64,000 nt of DNA from Ectothiorhodospira sp. BSL-9 (GCF_001632845.1 NZ_CP011994.1:124001-188000); one strand, 5' to 3'. Shown: positions 7,891 through 16,313, counted from the stretch's first letter. Notes: generated by a model from the sequence alone, not told the origin. A program made the numbers and translations.

Positions 7891-8193
7891 ATGAAAAAGC
7901 AAGACCTTAGCCGTAGAAGCTTCCTGAAGTTCGGTGTCGCCGGCCTGGTGGCCGTGCCCGTGGCCGGCCTGGGCTGGACCACCACCGCCGCTGCCGCCGA
8001 GCGCCTGGATCCCGAATCCGCCGAGGCCCAGGCCCTGCAGTACGTGCACAAGTCCGAAGTTGACGACCAGAACTGCCTCAACTGCCTGCTGTACAACGAT
8101 CCCAGCCAGGAAGAGTGGGGCCCCTGTGCCGTATTCCCCGGCAAGGTCGTGGCCGCTGAAGGCTGGTGCACCGCCTGGGTTGCCCGCGGCTGA
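7891..8193 (+). CDS. hip: High-potential iron-sulfur protein (HiPIP), Tat-exported
   Basis: A 100-residue precursor of a small periplasmic [4Fe-4S] electron carrier that in purple bacteria re-reduces the photosynthetic reaction centre. The twin-arginine signal is textbook (SRRSFLK at residues 7-13, then a hydrophobic stretch) with likely cleavage near residue 36. The four cluster cysteines are 62, 65, 79 and 93, spaced C-x2-C-x13-C-x13-C, with GWC at the last one as in the family. AGGAG is nine bases before the ATG. It stands alone, followed by a strong terminator. Its presence is one of the best indications of a phototrophic or halophilic purple sulfur lineage; Ectothiorhodospira species often carry more than one HiPIP. 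Confidence 0.95.
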   Translation: MKKQDLSRRSFLKFGVAGLVAVPVAGLGWTTTAAAAERLDPESAEAQALQYVHKSEVDDQNCLNCLLYNDPSQEEWGPCAVFPGKVVAAEGWCTAWVARG

Positions 8194-8248
8194 TCAGCCC
8201 CGGATGACCGATCTGCAGCAGCGCCCGCCTTCGGTGGGCCTGCTGTTC

Positions 8249-8275
8249 AAGACCCGCCCCGTGCGGGTCTTCTCG
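8249..8275 (+). terminator. Rho-independent terminator after HiPIP gene
   Basis: AAGACCCGC (8249-8257) pairs perfectly with GCGGGTCTT (8263-8271) around a five-base loop and runs into TCTCGTTT. It lies 56 bp past the HiPIP stop and only about 17 bp before the next ATG, so it could also attenuate read-through into the downstream pair. Confidence 0.8.
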
Positions 8276-8291
8276 TTTGGAGGCCCTCACC

Positions 8292-8834
8292 ATGTACGCC
8301 ACCTCCGCTCAACCCCTGATGGAACACCCGGAGCGCTATCTGCTCGGTCGCACCGACGGCGATATCACACTGGAGACGCCCGATCAGCTGCGTCTGACGG
8401 TGCAACGCATGGTGGAACAGGGTCGGCGCAGCCTCTGGGTTACCAGCCGGCACCTGGATCCGGCGATCTTCGACAACCCGGCGGTGGTGGAGCCCATCTC
8501 CCGGCTGGCCCGCAGCAGTCGCCATGCGGACATCCGCATCCTGATCCAGGACAGCGACCCGCTGCGGGGTACAACCCACCGCCTTATCGCCCTGGCCCAG
8601 CGCCTGAGCAGCCGCGTTCAGGTCCGCCGCATGGGGGAACAGGGCCGGCGCTCCGGTGCCGAGGCCTTTCTCGTCGCCGATCGCCAGGGGTTCATCCATC
8701 AGCCCCAGGCCCTGCGTTATCAGGCAGTGGCGAATTTTCACGCCCCCCGGCAGTCCAAGCTTTTGAGTGAGCAGTTCATACTCTCCTGGGATGCGGGAGA
8801 ACCCGATCCCCACCTGCGGCGGCTGCACCTGTGA
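8292..8834 (+). CDS. DUF7931-like protein of unknown function
   Basis: A 180-residue protein resembling the domain that in pseudomonads follows a GNAT acetyltransferase domain (DUF7931-like, distantly phospholipase-D-like). Recognisable segments are the YLLGRTDGDITLETP opening, RSLWVTSRHLDPAIFDN, and RILIQDSDPLRGTTHRLIALAQRLSS. No HKD motif is present, so phospholipase activity is unlikely, and there is no signal peptide. The start is the ATG at 8292 with GGAGG eight bases before it, preferred over a TTG 15 bases upstream. Its stop overlaps the GTG of the next gene by four bases. Its role is unknown. Confidence 0.72.
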   Translation: MYATSAQPLMEHPERYLLGRTDGDITLETPDQLRLTVQRMVEQGRRSLWVTSRHLDPAIFDNPAVVEPISRLARSSRHADIRILIQDSDPLRGTTHRLIALAQRLSSRVQVRRMGEQGRRSGAEAFLVADRQGFIHQPQALRYQAVANFHAPRQSKLLSEQFILSWDAGEPDPHLRRLHL

Positions 8835-9643
8835 TCCACCCCCTGAAAACCCCCTGGCCTGCCCTCCTCCTGCTCGGCGCCCTGCTGACGGGCATGGGGG
8901 GTGGCGCCCTGGCCCAGGAAACCCGGGCGCAGGTGATCGCCCTGGAGCATCGCCCCGCCAGCGAGCTCATGCCGCTACTGCGGCCGCTCATGGGTCCGGA
9001 CGACGTCCTCACCGGCCAGGGCTTCCGCCTGGTGGTGCGCACCGACGCCGACACCCTGGACGCCCTGCAGGCCGTCATACGCGACCTGGACACCGCGCCC
9101 GCCAACCTGCGGGTAAGCGTGCGCCGGGGCGGCGATAGCGATGTCCGGGACCGGGAAGCGGGCCTGCAGACCGATGATGACGGGAACCTCCGGATTCGCG
9201 GCATCCATCGCATCACCACAGACCGGGGCATGGAGACACACAGCCTGCGTGTGCTGGAGGGTCAGGTGGCCTTTATCCGCGGGGGTGAATCCATCCCCCG
9301 AGGCAGCCAGCGGGTGGTGCGCGTGCCCGGTGGGATGGCCCTGGAGCAGGCCGTGCATTACGAAGATCTGGAAAGGGGTTTTCTGGTGCGCCCACAACGC
9401 ATGGGGGGCGATCGGGTGCGCCTGGACATCCGCCCGGTGTTCGAGCGGGAGGCCCCCACCGGCGGCGGCCGGGTGGAACGCCAGGCGGCGCAATCCACCC
9501 TGACTGCCCCCATGGGAGAGTGGGTTCCCCTGTCCAGCGTGAGCCATGACGGACAACAACGGGATCACAGGGTCATCACCACCCGACGCCATGACACATG
9601 GCAGGATACCGATCTCTTCATCCGGGTGGACCGGGTGGATTGA
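8831..9643 (+). CDS. Exported protein with secretin N-terminal-like domain
   Basis: A 270-residue protein with a Sec-type signal peptide (hydrophobic core about residues 10-24, likely cleavage after GGALA). The mature N-terminus (QVIALEHRPASELMPLLRPLMGPDDVLTGQGFRLVVRTDADTL as a pattern, residues 35-78) resembles the short beta-alpha N domains of secretins. The C-terminal secretin pore is missing and the rest is basic and beta-rich. Translation probably starts at a GTG overlapping the previous stop (GTGA), so the two products should be made together. No pilus or type II secretion genes are nearby. It could be a periplasmic adaptor or a relic; function is not known. Confidence 0.72.
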   Translation: MIHPLKTPWPALLLLGALLTGMGGGALAQETRAQVIALEHRPASELMPLLRPLMGPDDVLTGQGFRLVVRTDADTLDALQAVIRDLDTAPANLRVSVRRGGDSDVRDREAGLQTDDDGNLRIRGIHRITTDRGMETHSLRVLEGQVAFIRGGESIPRGSQRVVRVPGGMALEQAVHYEDLERGFLVRPQRMGGDRVRLDIRPVFEREAPTGGGRVERQAAQSTLTAPMGEWVPLSSVSHDGQQRDHRVITTRRHDTWQDTDLFIRVDRVD

Positions 9644-9653
9644 TCCTGTGGCA

Positions 9654-9683
9654 TTGACGCCCGGTGCAACCCCCTCCTACTAT
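9654..9683 (+). promoter_or_regulatory. Sigma-70-like promoter for the Anbu protease gene
   Basis: TTGACG (9654-9659) and TACTAT (9678-9683) are separated by 18 bp and lie 32 bp before the Anbu ATG. The -35 begins 11 bp after the preceding stop, so the protease gene appears to be its own transcription unit. Confidence 0.6.
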
Positions 9684-9715
9684 GCCTTACCGCTGCTCAG
9701 GAACCACATCCCTCA

Positions 9716-10525
9716 ATGACCTATTGCCTTGCCATCACCATGGACGCCGGGCTCGTTTTTGCCTCGGACTCACGCACCAATGCCGGTGCCGATCAGGTGA
9801 GCACCTACAGCAAGATGCACACCTTCGAAGTGGAGGAGGATCGTGTCTTCGTTTTACTCGCCGCCGGGAACCTGGCCACCACCCAGGCGGTGCTGGCGCG
9901 CCTCAAGCGCGACATCGAGGACAGCGCGGAGGAGAGCCTGCACACAGTACGAGGCATGTCCGACGCAGCCGAGTACCTGGGCCGGGTGAACCGTGAAGAG
10001 CAGGAGAAACATGGGGAGGCACTCACCAAGGCCGGATTCCGGGCCGATGCCTCGTTCATCATCGGCGGGCAGTTCGTCGGGCAGGAACCGGAGCTCTACC
10101 TGGTCTATCCCCAGGGCAATTTCATCACGGCTTCGTCCCATACACGCTTCCTGCAGATTGGCGAAAGCAAGTATGGCAAACCCATTCTGGATCGCATCAT
10201 CAGCCCCGAAGGCAGCCTGGGTGACGCCGCGCGCTGCGCCCTGGTGTCCATCGACTCCACCATGCGCTCCAACGTCACCGTGGGCCCGCCCATCGAGGTG
10301 ATTGTCTACGAGCGCGACAGCCTGACTTTCGAGCACTACCTGTGCCTGGAGGCGGACGACGACTATCTCACCGATCTGAAGCGGTCCTGGGACGACAACA
10401 TCAAGGCCGCCTTCCGAGACCTGCCCCGCTTCGACTGGGAGGCTGCTCGCGGACGCAAACGCCGCGGCACGGAAGTCACCGTCAACCGCCGCAGTACGCG
10501 CAAGCCCTCCAAGAGGACCGGCTAA
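9716..10525 (+). CDS. anbu: Anbu-type proteasome-like protease
   Basis: A 269-residue Ntn-hydrolase of the predicted proteasome-type protease family known as Anbu. The N-terminus MTYCLAI places Thr2 as the nucleophile once Met is removed; Asp18 (ASDSRT) and Lys33 (YSKMHTF) match the proteasomal Asp17 and Lys33 positions. FRADASFIIGGQ and PPIEVIVYERDSL are further family segments. Published Anbu structures show open helical rings; the physiological substrate is unknown. It is convergent with the alpha-E gene, with 33 bp between stops. Anbu normally travels with alpha-E, circularly permuted ATP-grasp and transglutaminase genes; only the first two are present here. The Lys/Arg-rich tail after residue 250 is worth noting. 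Confidence 0.93.
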   Translation: MTYCLAITMDAGLVFASDSRTNAGADQVSTYSKMHTFEVEEDRVFVLLAAGNLATTQAVLARLKRDIEDSAEESLHTVRGMSDAAEYLGRVNREEQEKHGEALTKAGFRADASFIIGGQFVGQEPELYLVYPQGNFITASSHTRFLQIGESKYGKPILDRIISPEGSLGDAARCALVSIDSTMRSNVTVGPPIEVIVYERDSLTFEHYLCLEADDDYLTDLKRSWDDNIKAAFRDLPRFDWEAARGRKRRGTEVTVNRRSTRKPSKRTG

Positions 10526-10558
10526 GCCCCGCCGGCCCGGGTGCGCCTGGCCCAGGGC

Positions 10559-11509
10559 TCACGCCGCCTTGTCCAGGCGGAACCAGGTCTCTGCCACGAG
10601 GCCATGCAGTTCCGCCATCTCCTTTTGCAGATCATCGATGAAACGATGCAACTCCTTGGGCTCCAGCAGCTTGTCCACCTGGGAGTCCACGGCATGGCGC
10701 TTCACCTGCATGGCCATGCGCAGGGGGATGTCATTTCGGGGCAGGTTGGCCAGACTGTGTTCCACCTCCGCCAGGGCATGACCGATGGAACGGGGAAATT
10801 CCGGATCCTGCACCAGGAAACGCAGTACATCGGCCGCGTTGATCCTCCGCCGCACATGCTGACGGTACATCTGGAAGGCGCTCAGGGATTTGAGGATGTT
10901 GATCCACAGCAATCCCTCAAAGGGGGAGGCATCCTCGTCCGCATCCTTGCCACGGGCCAGCAACCCCACGGCGCCCACATCCAGCAGACGTGACGTCATG
11001 TCCGCCCGTTCCAGATTGCGCCCGGCCTTGATCAGATCATAGGCATGGTCATGGCTCATGGTGCCCGCCAGCATCCCGGTGATCTGCTGACAGCGGCTGC
11101 GGATCTGGGACAGGTAGCGATAACGCCCCCGCTTGCCCTCCCCCGCATCCAGGTTGAAGCGAGCATAAAGATGCAGTTCGTTCACCGTTTCCCACACCTC
11201 GGTGGGCACCCGATCCCGCGTGGTGCGCACGTTCTCCCGGGCGCTGTTCAGGGCATTGAGGATCGATCCCGGGTTGGCGGGGTCACCCAGGAGAAACTTG
11301 ACCACATTGGCCTCGTTGTACTCGGGGTAGCGCTCCTCGAATATCGCCTCACTCCCCGTGATGGACACCAGCCCGGCCCAGGAAACCCGGGTTTGATAGG
11401 GCATGTCCAGGGCCAGATGGTTGAAGGCGGTGACCATACGGGCCGTGTTTTCGGTCCGCTCGATATAGCGGGCCATCCAGTAAAGCCGTTCTGCGACGCG
11501 TGAAAGCAT
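10559..11509 (-). CDS. Alpha-E domain protein (COG2307)
   Basis: A 316-residue, mostly alpha-helical protein opening with the diagnostic MLSRVAERLYWMARYIERTENTAR pattern, followed by the WETVNELH and TMSHDHAYDLIKAGRNLERADMTSRLLD segments. Its function is unproven; comparative genomics places it in peptide-synthesis-like modules with ATP-grasp ligases and Anbu. The start is the ATG at 11509, four bases after the ATP-grasp stop; a longer frame would overlap that gene. The four-base gap indicates co-transcription with the ATP-grasp gene. It has no signal peptide. The acidic residues in the conserved helices give the family its name. Confidence 0.9.
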   Translation of the reverse strand: MLSRVAERLYWMARYIERTENTARMVTAFNHLALDMPYQTRVSWAGLVSITGSEAIFEERYPEYNEANVVKFLLGDPANPGSILNALNSARENVRTTRDRVPTEVWETVNELHLYARFNLDAGEGKRGRYRYLSQIRSRCQQITGMLAGTMSHDHAYDLIKAGRNLERADMTSRLLDVGAVGLLARGKDADEDASPFEGLLWINILKSLSAFQMYRQHVRRRINAADVLRFLVQDPEFPRSIGHALAEVEHSLANLPRNDIPLRMAMQVKRHAVDSQVDKLLEPKELHRFIDDLQKEMAELHGLVAETWFRLDKAA

Positions 11510-11513
11510 GTAT

Positions 11514-12968
11514 TCAGTCCCGGGTATCCGTGTCAACGATCCAGGTGTCCTTGCTGCCACCCCCCTGCGAAGAGTTCACCACCAGGGACCCCTTGCGCAG
11601 GGCAACCCGTGTAAGACCTCCCGCGGTCACATCCGTGCGCACCCCCTGAAGCACGAAGGGGCGAAGATCCAGGTGTCGGGGCTCCAGGTGTCCGTCACAT
11701 AGCGTGGGTGACGTGGACAGCTTGAGGGTGGGCTGGGCGATGTAATTACGCGGATCGCGCTTGATGAGCTCGGCAAACTCCTCCAGCTGGGTGGGCGTGG
11801 CGTGGGGGCCGATGATCATCCCATACCCTCCCGACTCGTTGGCCGGTTTGACCACCAGTTGATCCAGGTTGGCCAGCACGTGTTCCCGCTCCTTGTCGTC
11901 CATGCACAGATAGGTGGGCACGTTGGGCAGGATCGGCTCTTCGTCCAGATAGTAGCGGATCATCTTGGGCACGAAGGCGTACACCACCTTGTCGTCGGCC
12001 ACGCCGGCCCCCGGAGCATTCACCAGGGCCACGTTACCGGCGCGCCAGGCCCGCATCACCCCGGACACGCCCAACCTGGATTCGGGGTTAAAGGCCTCCG
12101 GATCAAGGAACAGATCGTCGATGCGACGATAGATCACATCCACCCGTTCCAGACCGTCGATGGTGCGCATGTACACGCAGTCATCATCGCCCACCACCAG
12201 GTCGGCCCCTTCCACCAGCTCTGCCCCCATGCGCTGGGCCAGATAGGCGTGCTCGAAATAGGCGGAGTTGTAGATCCCCGGCGTGAGCACCACCACCTCG
12301 GGATAATCCAGGGGTCGGGGCGAAAGGCTGGCCAGCATGTCAAAGAGCTGGGAGGGGTATTCGTCCACAGGCTGAATGCTGTAATTCTCGAACAGCTCCG
12401 GAAACACCCGCTTGGTGACCTGACGATTCTCCAGCATATACGACACGCCCGAGGGCACCCGCAGGTTGTCCTCCAGCACATAGAAGCTGCCATCGGCATC
12501 ACGCACCAGGTCGGAACCACAGATATGCGCCCATACCCCGTGGGTGGGCTGGATGCCCCGGCATTGCTCGCGGAAGTTACGGGACTGGGCCAGCACCTCG
12601 GCCGGGAAGATCTTGTCCTTGACGATGCGCTGTTCATTGTAGATGTCGTTAATGAACATATTCAGGGCCGTGAGGCGCTGGCGCAGCCCGGCCTCCACGC
12701 GGCTCCATTCACTCTGCGGGATGATCCGGGGGATGATGTCGAAGGGCCAGGCGCGGTCAATGTTCCCGCCTTCCGTGTACACCGTAAAGCTGATGCCCAT
12801 CTCCATGATGGCATGCTCGGCGGCCTGCTTGCGCTCGTGTATCTCGGCGTCGCCGAGGGATCGCAGATAATCGGTCAGGGTCTGGGCCGCCGGGCGTGAA
12901 ACGCCCGGGGCGCTGATGAGCTCATCGTAAAATCCGTTGGGGTCGTACGCCTTCCAGTCGATGCTCAT
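11514..12968 (-). CDS. Circularly permuted type 2 ATP-grasp protein (COG2308)
   Basis: A 484-residue protein of the circularly permuted ATP-grasp family that accompanies alpha-E and Anbu. Visible marks are the IDWKAYDPNGFYDELI start, GVWAHICGSDLVRDADGSFYVLEDN as a pattern near residue 140, and LVVKPANESGGYGMIIG near residue 382, the ATP-binding lysine and glycine loop. Such proteins are predicted to ligate a carboxylate to an amine, possibly making a peptide or peptide tag; the true substrate is unknown. The ATG at 12968 is chosen because it gives the family N-terminus; an ATG 36 bases upstream is possible. Two hairpins separate it from the PmtA-like gene upstream. Confidence 0.9.
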   Translation of the reverse strand: MSIDWKAYDPNGFYDELISAPGVSRPAAQTLTDYLRSLGDAEIHERKQAAEHAIMEMGISFTVYTEGGNIDRAWPFDIIPRIIPQSEWSRVEAGLRQRLTALNMFINDIYNEQRIVKDKIFPAEVLAQSRNFREQCRGIQPTHGVWAHICGSDLVRDADGSFYVLEDNLRVPSGVSYMLENRQVTKRVFPELFENYSIQPVDEYPSQLFDMLASLSPRPLDYPEVVVLTPGIYNSAYFEHAYLAQRMGAELVEGADLVVGDDDCVYMRTIDGLERVDVIYRRIDDLFLDPEAFNPESRLGVSGVMRAWRAGNVALVNAPGAGVADDKVVYAFVPKMIRYYLDEEPILPNVPTYLCMDDKEREHVLANLDQLVVKPANESGGYGMIIGPHATPTQLEEFAELIKRDPRNYIAQPTLKLSTSPTLCDGHLEPRHLDLRPFVLQGVRTDVTAGGLTRVALRKGSLVVNSSQGGGSKDTWIVDTDTRD

Positions 12969-12992
12969 AAGGGACTCTTGAATGGGTGGGTC

Positions 12993-13015
12993 CGTCGTCC
13001 CCAACGGGGACGACG
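12993..13015 (-). terminator. Hairpin between PmtA-like and ATP-grasp genes
   Basis: CGTCGTCCCC (12993-13002) pairs perfectly with GGGGACGACG (13006-13015) around three bases. A second perfect palindrome (nine-base arms, 13031-13049) overlaps the end of the methyltransferase gene. Neither has a U-run, so they may be transcription pauses or mRNA-stabilising structures rather than true terminators. Confidence 0.45.
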
Positions 13016-13033
13016 AGCAGATAGCGAACGGGA

Positions 13034-13711
13034 TCAGCCGGGCTGATCCGCCGCGCGAGGTGTCAGTGGCTGCTCCGGTTCCGCCAGCGGCGCCTCGCCA
13101 TTTCGGTAATGCACCAGCTTCCAGTAACCGAACAGGTTGGTCTTGTGCACGCCCACACGGTTAAGCCCGGGAAGCTCGGGCAGGCTATCCAGCTCCATGT
13201 CGGGCCTGAAACCCACCAGGCGTGACAGGGGCCGCAGGGCCCGCTCTACCCGGCGCACCACAGGGTGACTGGAGGCGAAGTGGTTGATGACCAGCACATC
13301 CCCACCGGGGACACACACCCGCTGCATCTCCCGCATGAGTTTGTCGGGATTGGGCACCACGGAGGCTACATACATGGCCACGACACAGTCAAAACTGTCG
13401 TCGGCGAAGGCCAGGCATTCGGCGTCCATCTCCAGGAGCGCTTCCACCTGCTTGAGCTGCCCCTCCTCGGCGCGTTGCTTGGCGATCTGCAGCATCTCCG
13501 GGCTCACATCGATACCCACCACCCGGGCATCCTCCCGGTAATCGGGCAAGGACAGCCCGGTGCCCACTCCTACCTCGAGGACGCGTGGCGCCGGTTCCGC
13601 GTTCACCATTTCCATGGCCAGGCGTCGGCCACCCGCGAAGATGGGGCCAAACACGGCGTCGTAATATCTCGCATAGCGCCGGTAGGCGCTCTTGATCGAG
13701 GAGAGATCCAT
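13034..13711 (-). CDS. pmtA: PmtA-like phospholipid N-methyltransferase
   Basis: A 225-residue class I SAM-dependent methyltransferase resembling Rhodobacter-type phosphatidylethanolamine N-methyltransferase. It has the YARYYDAVFGPIFAGGRR opening, SAM motif VLEVGVGTGLSLPDY near residue 45, GIDVSPEML, and MDAECLAFADDSFDCVVAMYV. Enzymes of this type methylate phosphatidylethanolamine towards phosphatidylcholine at the membrane. UbiE/COQ5-type enzymes are related, so the substrate is inferred. A promoter-like TTGAAA (13771-13766) and TAAAAC (13748-13743), 17 bp apart, precedes it on this strand. It may read through to the ATP-grasp and alpha-E genes despite the hairpins between. Confidence 0.78.
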   Translation of the reverse strand: MDLSSIKSAYRRYARYYDAVFGPIFAGGRRLAMEMVNAEPAPRVLEVGVGTGLSLPDYREDARVVGIDVSPEMLQIAKQRAEEGQLKQVEALLEMDAECLAFADDSFDCVVAMYVASVVPNPDKLMREMQRVCVPGGDVLVINHFASSHPVVRRVERALRPLSRLVGFRPDMELDSLPELPGLNRVGVHKTNLFGYWKLVHYRNGEAPLAEPEQPLTPRAADQPG

Positions 13712-13742
13712 GAGATGCTTTCCAATATGGGATTATGCACCT

Positions 13743-13771
13743 GTTTTAACGACTAGTGTCTTCACTTTCAA
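13743..13771 (-). promoter_or_regulatory. Possible promoter for the PmtA-like gene
   Basis: On the minus strand TTGAAA (13771-13766) and TAAAAC (13748-13743) are 17 bp apart and 32 bp before the ATG at 13711. The match is moderate. Confidence 0.4.
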
Positions 13772-13847
13772 GTGACCCGCTCGATAAAACGACCATTCAC
13801 CGGGAGTCAACCACGCTTCCCCGAGCCCAACCGAGAAAACAACGACC

Positions 13848-14807
13848 ATGATCACGCAGGCCAACTTTCACCCGGCGCGCTGGTTGCGGGGCAGCCATGT
13901 GCAAACCATCCTGCCCAACCTGTTGCGCCCTCGTCATTCGATCCCGTTGCGCCGCGAGCGCATGGAACTGCCCGATGGCGATTTCCTTGATCTGGACTGG
14001 GCGCCCAACGCAGATGGCCCGCTGGTGATCCTGTTTCACGGCCTGGAGGGATCCAGTCGCTCCCCCTATGCTGCGGGGCTGATGCACCGGCTGCACGACC
14101 AGGGCTTTCAGGCCCTGACCATGCACTTTCGCGGCTGCGGCGGCGAACCCAACCGTCTGCCCCGCAGCTATTTTGCCGGCGATACCGGGGACATGGCCTG
14201 GGTGGTGGAACAACTGACCCAGCGGTTTCCCGAGCGGCCGGTGGCGGCCATCGGTGTCTCCCTCGGCGGCAATGCGCTGCTGAAATGGCTGGGCGAAACG
14301 GGCAACGCCAGCCCCCTGTCGGCGGCGGTGGCCATCTCCGTGCCCTTCGACCTGGACAAGGCCGCACGACGCATGGAGAAAGGCTTGTCGCGCCTGTACC
14401 AGGGCTACCTGGTGGGGCGACTGAAGCGCTCCACCCAGGCCAAATGCAGCCGCATGGCCCTTCCCATCGACTGCACCAATCTGCCAGGCTTGCGCACCTT
14501 TCGGGAGTTCGATGATGCCGTCACCGCCCGGCTGCATGGTTTCAAGGATGTGGACGACTACTATGGGCACTGCAGTTGCCGACAGTACCTGCGTGGCATC
14601 CAGGTCCCCACCCTGATCCTGCATGCGGTCGACGACCCCTTCATGAGCCCGGATGTCATCCCCACCGAAGCGGAGCTGTCGTCCTCGGTCAACCTGGAAC
14701 TGGCGCGCCATGGGGGGCATGTGGGCTTCATGGAGGGCTGGGGCAGCTACTGGCTGGAGCGCCGTGTGCCTCGTTGGTTGCAAGGCAGCCTGGCAACGGG
14801 TGCTTGA
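13848..14807 (+). CDS. yheT: YheT-type alpha/beta-fold hydrolase
   Basis: A 319-residue hydrolase of the YheT/ABHD1-3 family. The opening FHPARWLRGSHVQTILP, the LFHGLEGSS oxyanion loop, the nucleophile elbow GVSLGGNALLKWLGE (Ser near residue 137), an Asp in LHAVDDPFMS and His in ARHGGHVGF complete the catalytic triad. The natural substrate in bacteria is unknown; a lipid or ester is plausible. It is divergent from the PmtA-like gene with 136 bp between starts, and it is followed 89 bp later by the symporter gene. Confidence 0.9.
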   Translation: MITQANFHPARWLRGSHVQTILPNLLRPRHSIPLRRERMELPDGDFLDLDWAPNADGPLVILFHGLEGSSRSPYAAGLMHRLHDQGFQALTMHFRGCGGEPNRLPRSYFAGDTGDMAWVVEQLTQRFPERPVAAIGVSLGGNALLKWLGETGNASPLSAAVAISVPFDLDKAARRMEKGLSRLYQGYLVGRLKRSTQAKCSRMALPIDCTNLPGLRTFREFDDAVTARLHGFKDVDDYYGHCSCRQYLRGIQVPTLILHAVDDPFMSPDVIPTEAELSSSVNLELARHGGHVGFMEGWGSYWLERRVPRWLQGSLATGA

Positions 14808-14896
14808 GAGTTGATGAACAGCCATTAAACTGTCCTTGAGGTTGGTCAAAAAAACGAACGCAATCACCACCCGCCCGACAGGGGAGGCAACACACC

Positions 14897-16300
14897 ATGA
14901 TGCAGGGACTTCTCGCGGTTAACGATTGGGTCAACAACATCGTCTGGGGCCCTCCTTTCATGATCCTGCTGGTGGGCACGGGGCTGTACCTCACCATCCG
15001 GCTTGGCTTCTTCCAGTTCACCCATCTCTTCTTCGCCTGGCGACGCACGTTCGGAACCCTCTTCCGTCGCGACCAGAAGGTGGAGAAGGGGGCCATCACA
15101 CCGTTTCAGGCCGTCACCTCTGCCATGGCGGCCACCATCGGGGTGGGCAATATCGCCGGGGTGGCCACAGCCATCGCCCTTGGCGGACCGGGGGCCGTGT
15201 TCTGGATGTGGATCGTCGCCCTGGTGGGCATGGCCACCAAGTTGGCCGAGGCCACGCTGGGCCTCAAATACCGCCAGATGGAGTCGGACGGCCGGGTTTC
15301 GGGCGGGGTCTTCTATTACATTGAGTACGGCCTGGGCAAGAAATGGAAATGGCTGGCCCTGCTCTATGCCTTCCTGGCGGGCCTGGCGGCCTTTGGCATC
15401 GGCAACATGGTGCAGGCCAACACCATGGCCCATGCCCTGGAGACCAGCATGGGCGTGCCCAACTGGGTGACCGGCCTGGTGGTCATGTTCTTCGTCGGCC
15501 TGGTCACCCTGGGGGGCATCAAGCGCATCGCCGTGACCGCCGAGCGCATCGTGCCCACCATGGCCCTGATCTATGTGATCGGCGCCATCGGCATCCTGGT
15601 GAGCTTTTACGACCAGATCCCCGGAGCATTTGCGCAGATTTTCGCGGGTGCCTTCACCCCGGCGTCGGCCATCGGCGGCTTTGCCGGTGCCACCGTGGCA
15701 GGTGCCATTCGCTATGGCATTGCCCGGGGCATCTTCTCCAACGAGGCGGGCCTGGGGTCGGCCTCCATCGTCCACGCCCAGGCCCGCAACAAGCCCTATG
15801 CTCAGGGTCTGTGGGGGATGTGGGAGGTCTTCATCGACACCCTGGTGGTGTGCACCATGACGGCCCTGGTGATCCTGGTGACCGGCGTGATTCAGACCGG
15901 GCAGACCGGCGCGGAACTCACCAGCAGCGCCTTCGCCAGCGGCCTGCCGGGCCTGGGCGGCTGGATCGTCCTGATGGCCATCGTGCTGTTCTCCTACACC
16001 ACCATGCTCACCTGGAACTTCTACGGTGAGAAGAGTTGGGAGTACGCCTTCGGCAAGCGGGTCATCCTGCCCTACCGGATCATCTTCGTGGGCTTCCTGT
16101 TCCTTGGAGCCATCGGCGGGCTGACCACCGTCTGGGATGTCTCCGACACCCTCAACGGCCTGATGGCAGCGCCCAACCTGATCGCCCTGGTGCTGCTGGC
16201 CGGTGTGCTGGCCAAGGAGAAGGTTCAGTACATGAAGGAAGAACGTGAGAAGGCCATGGCGGCCCGCAAGGGGTCGGATGACGACAAGGGTAGCGGGTAA
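14897..16300 (+). CDS. Alanine/glycine:cation symporter (AGCS family)
   Basis: A 467-residue inner-membrane transporter with about 10-11 hydrophobic segments, importing alanine or glycine with Na+ or H+. The AGCS hallmarks are visible: WGPPFMILLVGTGLYLTIRLGF at the N-terminus, TSAMAATIGVGNIAGVATAI near residue 75, GIFSNEAGLGSASIVHA near residue 280. GGGAGG lies 11 bases before the ATG. The tail is charged and probably cytoplasmic. No glycine riboswitch fits in the 89-bp leader. In halophilic or alkaliphilic lineages such sodium-coupled carriers are common; the exact substrate is not shown. Confidence 0.93.
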   Translation: MMQGLLAVNDWVNNIVWGPPFMILLVGTGLYLTIRLGFFQFTHLFFAWRRTFGTLFRRDQKVEKGAITPFQAVTSAMAATIGVGNIAGVATAIALGGPGAVFWMWIVALVGMATKLAEATLGLKYRQMESDGRVSGGVFYYIEYGLGKKWKWLALLYAFLAGLAAFGIGNMVQANTMAHALETSMGVPNWVTGLVVMFFVGLVTLGGIKRIAVTAERIVPTMALIYVIGAIGILVSFYDQIPGAFAQIFAGAFTPASAIGGFAGATVAGAIRYGIARGIFSNEAGLGSASIVHAQARNKPYAQGLWGMWEVFIDTLVVCTMTALVILVTGVIQTGQTGAELTSSAFASGLPGLGGWIVLMAIVLFSYTTMLTWNFYGEKSWEYAFGKRVILPYRIIFVGFLFLGAIGGLTTVWDVSDTLNGLMAAPNLIALVLLAGVLAKEKVQYMKEEREKAMAARKGSDDDKGSG

Positions 16301-16313
16301 GGCAAACCTGGCC

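Noticed and set aside
8292-8834. Phospholipase D function for the DUF7931-like gene
   Set aside because: The fold may be distantly related, but no HKD motif is present, so enzyme activity cannot be claimed.
14808-14896. Glycine riboswitch before the AGCS transporter
   Set aside because: The 89-bp leader is too short for a tandem or single glycine aptamer with expression platform, and no conserved aptamer core was seen.
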